42,304 nt of DNA from Butyrivibrio sp. (lineage in GTDB: Bacteria > Bacillota > Clostridia > Lachnospirales > Lachnospiraceae), in the NCBI GenBank assembly GCA_023665525.1, contig JAMPDT010000007.1, positions 1 through 42,304 of the forward strand. The letters run 5' to 3'. Both the position numbers and the translations under genes were made by a program. Shown in pieces: positions 40,699 to 42,304 of the stretch. Position 1 is the first letter of the stretch. Each line of letters starts with the position of its first letter. Below the pieces are notes generated by a model, which was given only the letters and a program-made list of their open reading frames with translations, was not told where the DNA came from and ran no database searches.

Positions 40699-42273
40699 TC
40701 AATGCTTTTCGGCTTCATCGGAACCGTCCTCCGTACAGTGAAGCTTGCGGTATTCCGCGGGGCTTTGCCCCACGTATTTTTTGAATTTCTTGTGAAAATA
40801 ATCGACGTTTTTGTAGCCGACAGCCTCCGAAATTTCATAAACCTTAAGCTTATTTTCGATGATAAGTCGCTTTGCGTGCTTTATGCGTATGCTGTCAACG
40901 TAATTGTTGAAGTTCTCGCCCACCGTCTTGCTGAAAATCTTGCCCAAATAGGCGCTGTTGTAGCCGAAAAGCGGGGCGATGGTTTCAAGCTTGATATTCG
41001 ACTGGTAATTATGGTCAATGTAAAAAATTATATCGTCGAGAATGCTGTCCCTTGAGGAATTGCCGATAGCGTTCATAACCGCCTCAAACTGCGCGGTAAA
41101 AAACTCCGTAATTTCGTAGAGATAGAATTTTTTGTCAATTATCGCTATTATATCCGAATTGGAGGGAAAGGAAAGGGGAGCGGAGCTGTAAGTATGGCTT
41201 ATATGCTCCTTTATGCGCAAAAACAGATCCGTCAGGAAAAGCTTTACTGCTCCGATACCGTCCGACACGCCGTAAAGGTAATCCGACAGCTCGGCGAGCG
41301 CGGAGGCGATTTTTTTGCGGTTAAACGCCTGAATGTAATCGCTGATTGCCGTACAGTAATCACCGAGAACGGAATGGTCTATGCGGTCGTTTTTTATCTC
41401 GCGCGGGGGAAGGGCGTCGCAGCCCAGGGTATGCTGTTCGGGGGCGCAGAAAAAACGGCGGCTTATCAGTATGTGCGCCTGCTCGTAGGAAATATGTATG
41501 TCAAAGAGGCTCGTGACCGTAGAGCCGTAGGTAAGGAACAGGGAATCGAGCGGGCTCCCCTTCTGAGGGGGAGTGCTGTAATGGTCGAGGAAGCGCCGAA
41601 ATTTGTCGAGCGCGTACTGCCCCTTAAGTATGATGACGTTTTTGCCGTCCTTTTCTATATGCTCAAAGGTGTAGCTGCCATTGTTGGTAACGCGCAGAAG
41701 CTCCGAAAACTGATAGGGCATGGTTTCGTTTTCGCGCATATACTGCTCGTATATGACGACTTGATATATTTCCGCGTCAAGATGAAGCTCGTCCGCGTTT
41801 ATAAGAGAAATGTCGGCTTTGCCCGAAACGAGGTCGTCCAAAATCTCCCTTTTGGCTTTTTCCTGATAATGGAGAAGCACCTGCGAGGTCTTTTTTTCGT
41901 CCGAAAGGCTGGCGCTTATCTGCGAAATTATGTCGGTCAGCTCGTCCTCGTCCACGGGCTTGGTAAGATAGTAATCAACCCCGTAGCGGATCGCCTGCTG
42001 CGCGTACTTGAAATCGGAATAGCCGCTTATGATGATGATTTTGCCCGAAAAGCCCCGGTTCCTCAGCTCCCTTATAACGTCGATGCCGTGCATTTTGGGC
42101 ATACGGATGTCGATAATTACAAGACCGGGGCTTAGGGCGAGAATGCGGGCGAGGGCGTCCTCGCCGTTGGAGGCTTCGCCGCATATTTCAAAATCAAAGG
42201 CTTTCCAGTTGACTATGCATTTAAGACCCTCGCGGATCGCCTGCTCATCATCTGCAATAAATACGGTTTCCAT
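40699..42273 (-). CDS. YesN-type response regulator with AraC DNA-binding domain
   Basis: 524 residues from the ATG at 42273 (complement at 42271), seven bases after GAAGGAG. The receiver domain shows METVFIADDEQAIREGL (acidic pocket), the phosphorylated Asp in LVIIDIRMPKMHG, the Ser/Thr position in IIISGYSDFKYA and Lys in YYLTKPVDEDEL. A central linker of about 270 residues precedes the AraC domain: IKLETIAPLFGYNSAYLGKIFSKTVG, then LKVYEISEAVGYKNVDYFHKKFKKYVGQSPAEYRKL. It is probably the partner of the sensor kinase at 30600 and the activator of the importer operon, although transcribed convergently to it. Confidence 0.93.
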   Translation of the reverse strand: METVFIADDEQAIREGLKCIVNWKAFDFEICGEASNGEDALARILALSPGLVIIDIRMPKMHGIDVIRELRNRGFSGKIIIISGYSDFKYAQQAIRYGVDYYLTKPVDEDELTDIISQISASLSDEKKTSQVLLHYQEKAKREILDDLVSGKADISLINADELHLDAEIYQVVIYEQYMRENETMPYQFSELLRVTNNGSYTFEHIEKDGKNVIILKGQYALDKFRRFLDHYSTPPQKGSPLDSLFLTYGSTVTSLFDIHISYEQAHILISRRFFCAPEQHTLGCDALPPREIKNDRIDHSVLGDYCTAISDYIQAFNRKKIASALAELSDYLYGVSDGIGAVKLFLTDLFLRIKEHISHTYSSAPLSFPSNSDIIAIIDKKFYLYEITEFFTAQFEAVMNAIGNSSRDSILDDIIFYIDHNYQSNIKLETIAPLFGYNSAYLGKIFSKTVGENFNNYVDSIRIKHAKRLIIENKLKVYEISEAVGYKNVDYFHKKFKKYVGQSPAEYRKLHCTEDGSDEAEKH

Positions 42274-42304
42274 TAAAAACTCCTTCACCCAATAAAAAAA
42301 GCTG

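Noticed and set aside
1-42304. CRISPR arrays, tRNA or rRNA genes
   Set aside because: No regularly spaced repeat series, no cloverleaf and no rRNA-like sequence recognised on reading both strands.

Overview
The window reads as chromosome of a Gram-positive, fibre-degrading clostridium, probably a gut or rumen Oscillospiraceae/Lachnospiraceae-type organism. The basis is the strong AGGAGG ribosome sites, the rpsF-ssb-rpsR operon, the YesM/YesN-type two-component system, the sugar ABC importer without its own ATPase, and glycoside hydrolases of families 5, 31 and 113. Genus cannot be told from the sequence alone.

Layout. 1-3170: the 3' part of a RecQ-UvrD fusion helicase. 3176-4329: an Erm-type 23S rRNA methyltransferase behind a 320-base leader with a promoter, two small ORFs that both encode Arg-Ile-Arg, and an intrinsic terminator. 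This looks like a macrolide-sensing attenuator. 4340-5895: a HipB/HipA-like toxin-antitoxin pair with a palindromic operator between -35 and -10. 5941-9757: a decayed gene fragment, an ECF sigma factor, a membrane anti-sigma protein whose outer part resembles two subtilase propeptides, and a secreted subtilase. 9884-19181: a mobile or accessory block with an Xre regulator, a five-residue leader plus terminator, a sigma-like protein, a hairpin-rich non-coding stretch, an orphan MazF, three tyrosine recombinases plus a DUF6262/TnpC-like protein in one overlapping operon (Tn554-like), a small P-loop kinase and a frameshifted AlbA_2 protein. The block ends against an ABC ATPase that has lost its N-terminal half (19182-19441), whose two permeases follow intact.

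21182-25347: a GH113-like enzyme, the rpsF-ssb-rpsR operon, and a divergent GH5 glycosidase/AraC regulator pair. 25442-28026: a secreted protein joining an RHS-core-like region to a SleB-like cell-wall hydrolase domain, followed by a lipoprotein. 28150-42273: a carbohydrate locus with a GH31 alpha-xylosidase, a YesM-type sensor kinase, two paralogous membrane-anchored surface proteins bracketing a sugar ABC importer (two permeases, binding lipoprotein, DUF624 protein), and a YesN-type response regulator at the far end. The likely logic is surface capture, import, intracellular hydrolysis and two-component control.

The most noteworthy items are the double Arg-Ile-Arg leader upstream of erm, the propeptide-like anti-sigma protein next to a subtilase, the orphan MazF preceded by a highly structured non-coding segment, the small RHS/SleB protein, and the duplicated surface proteins flanking the importer. 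All functional statements are sequence readings without database searches.
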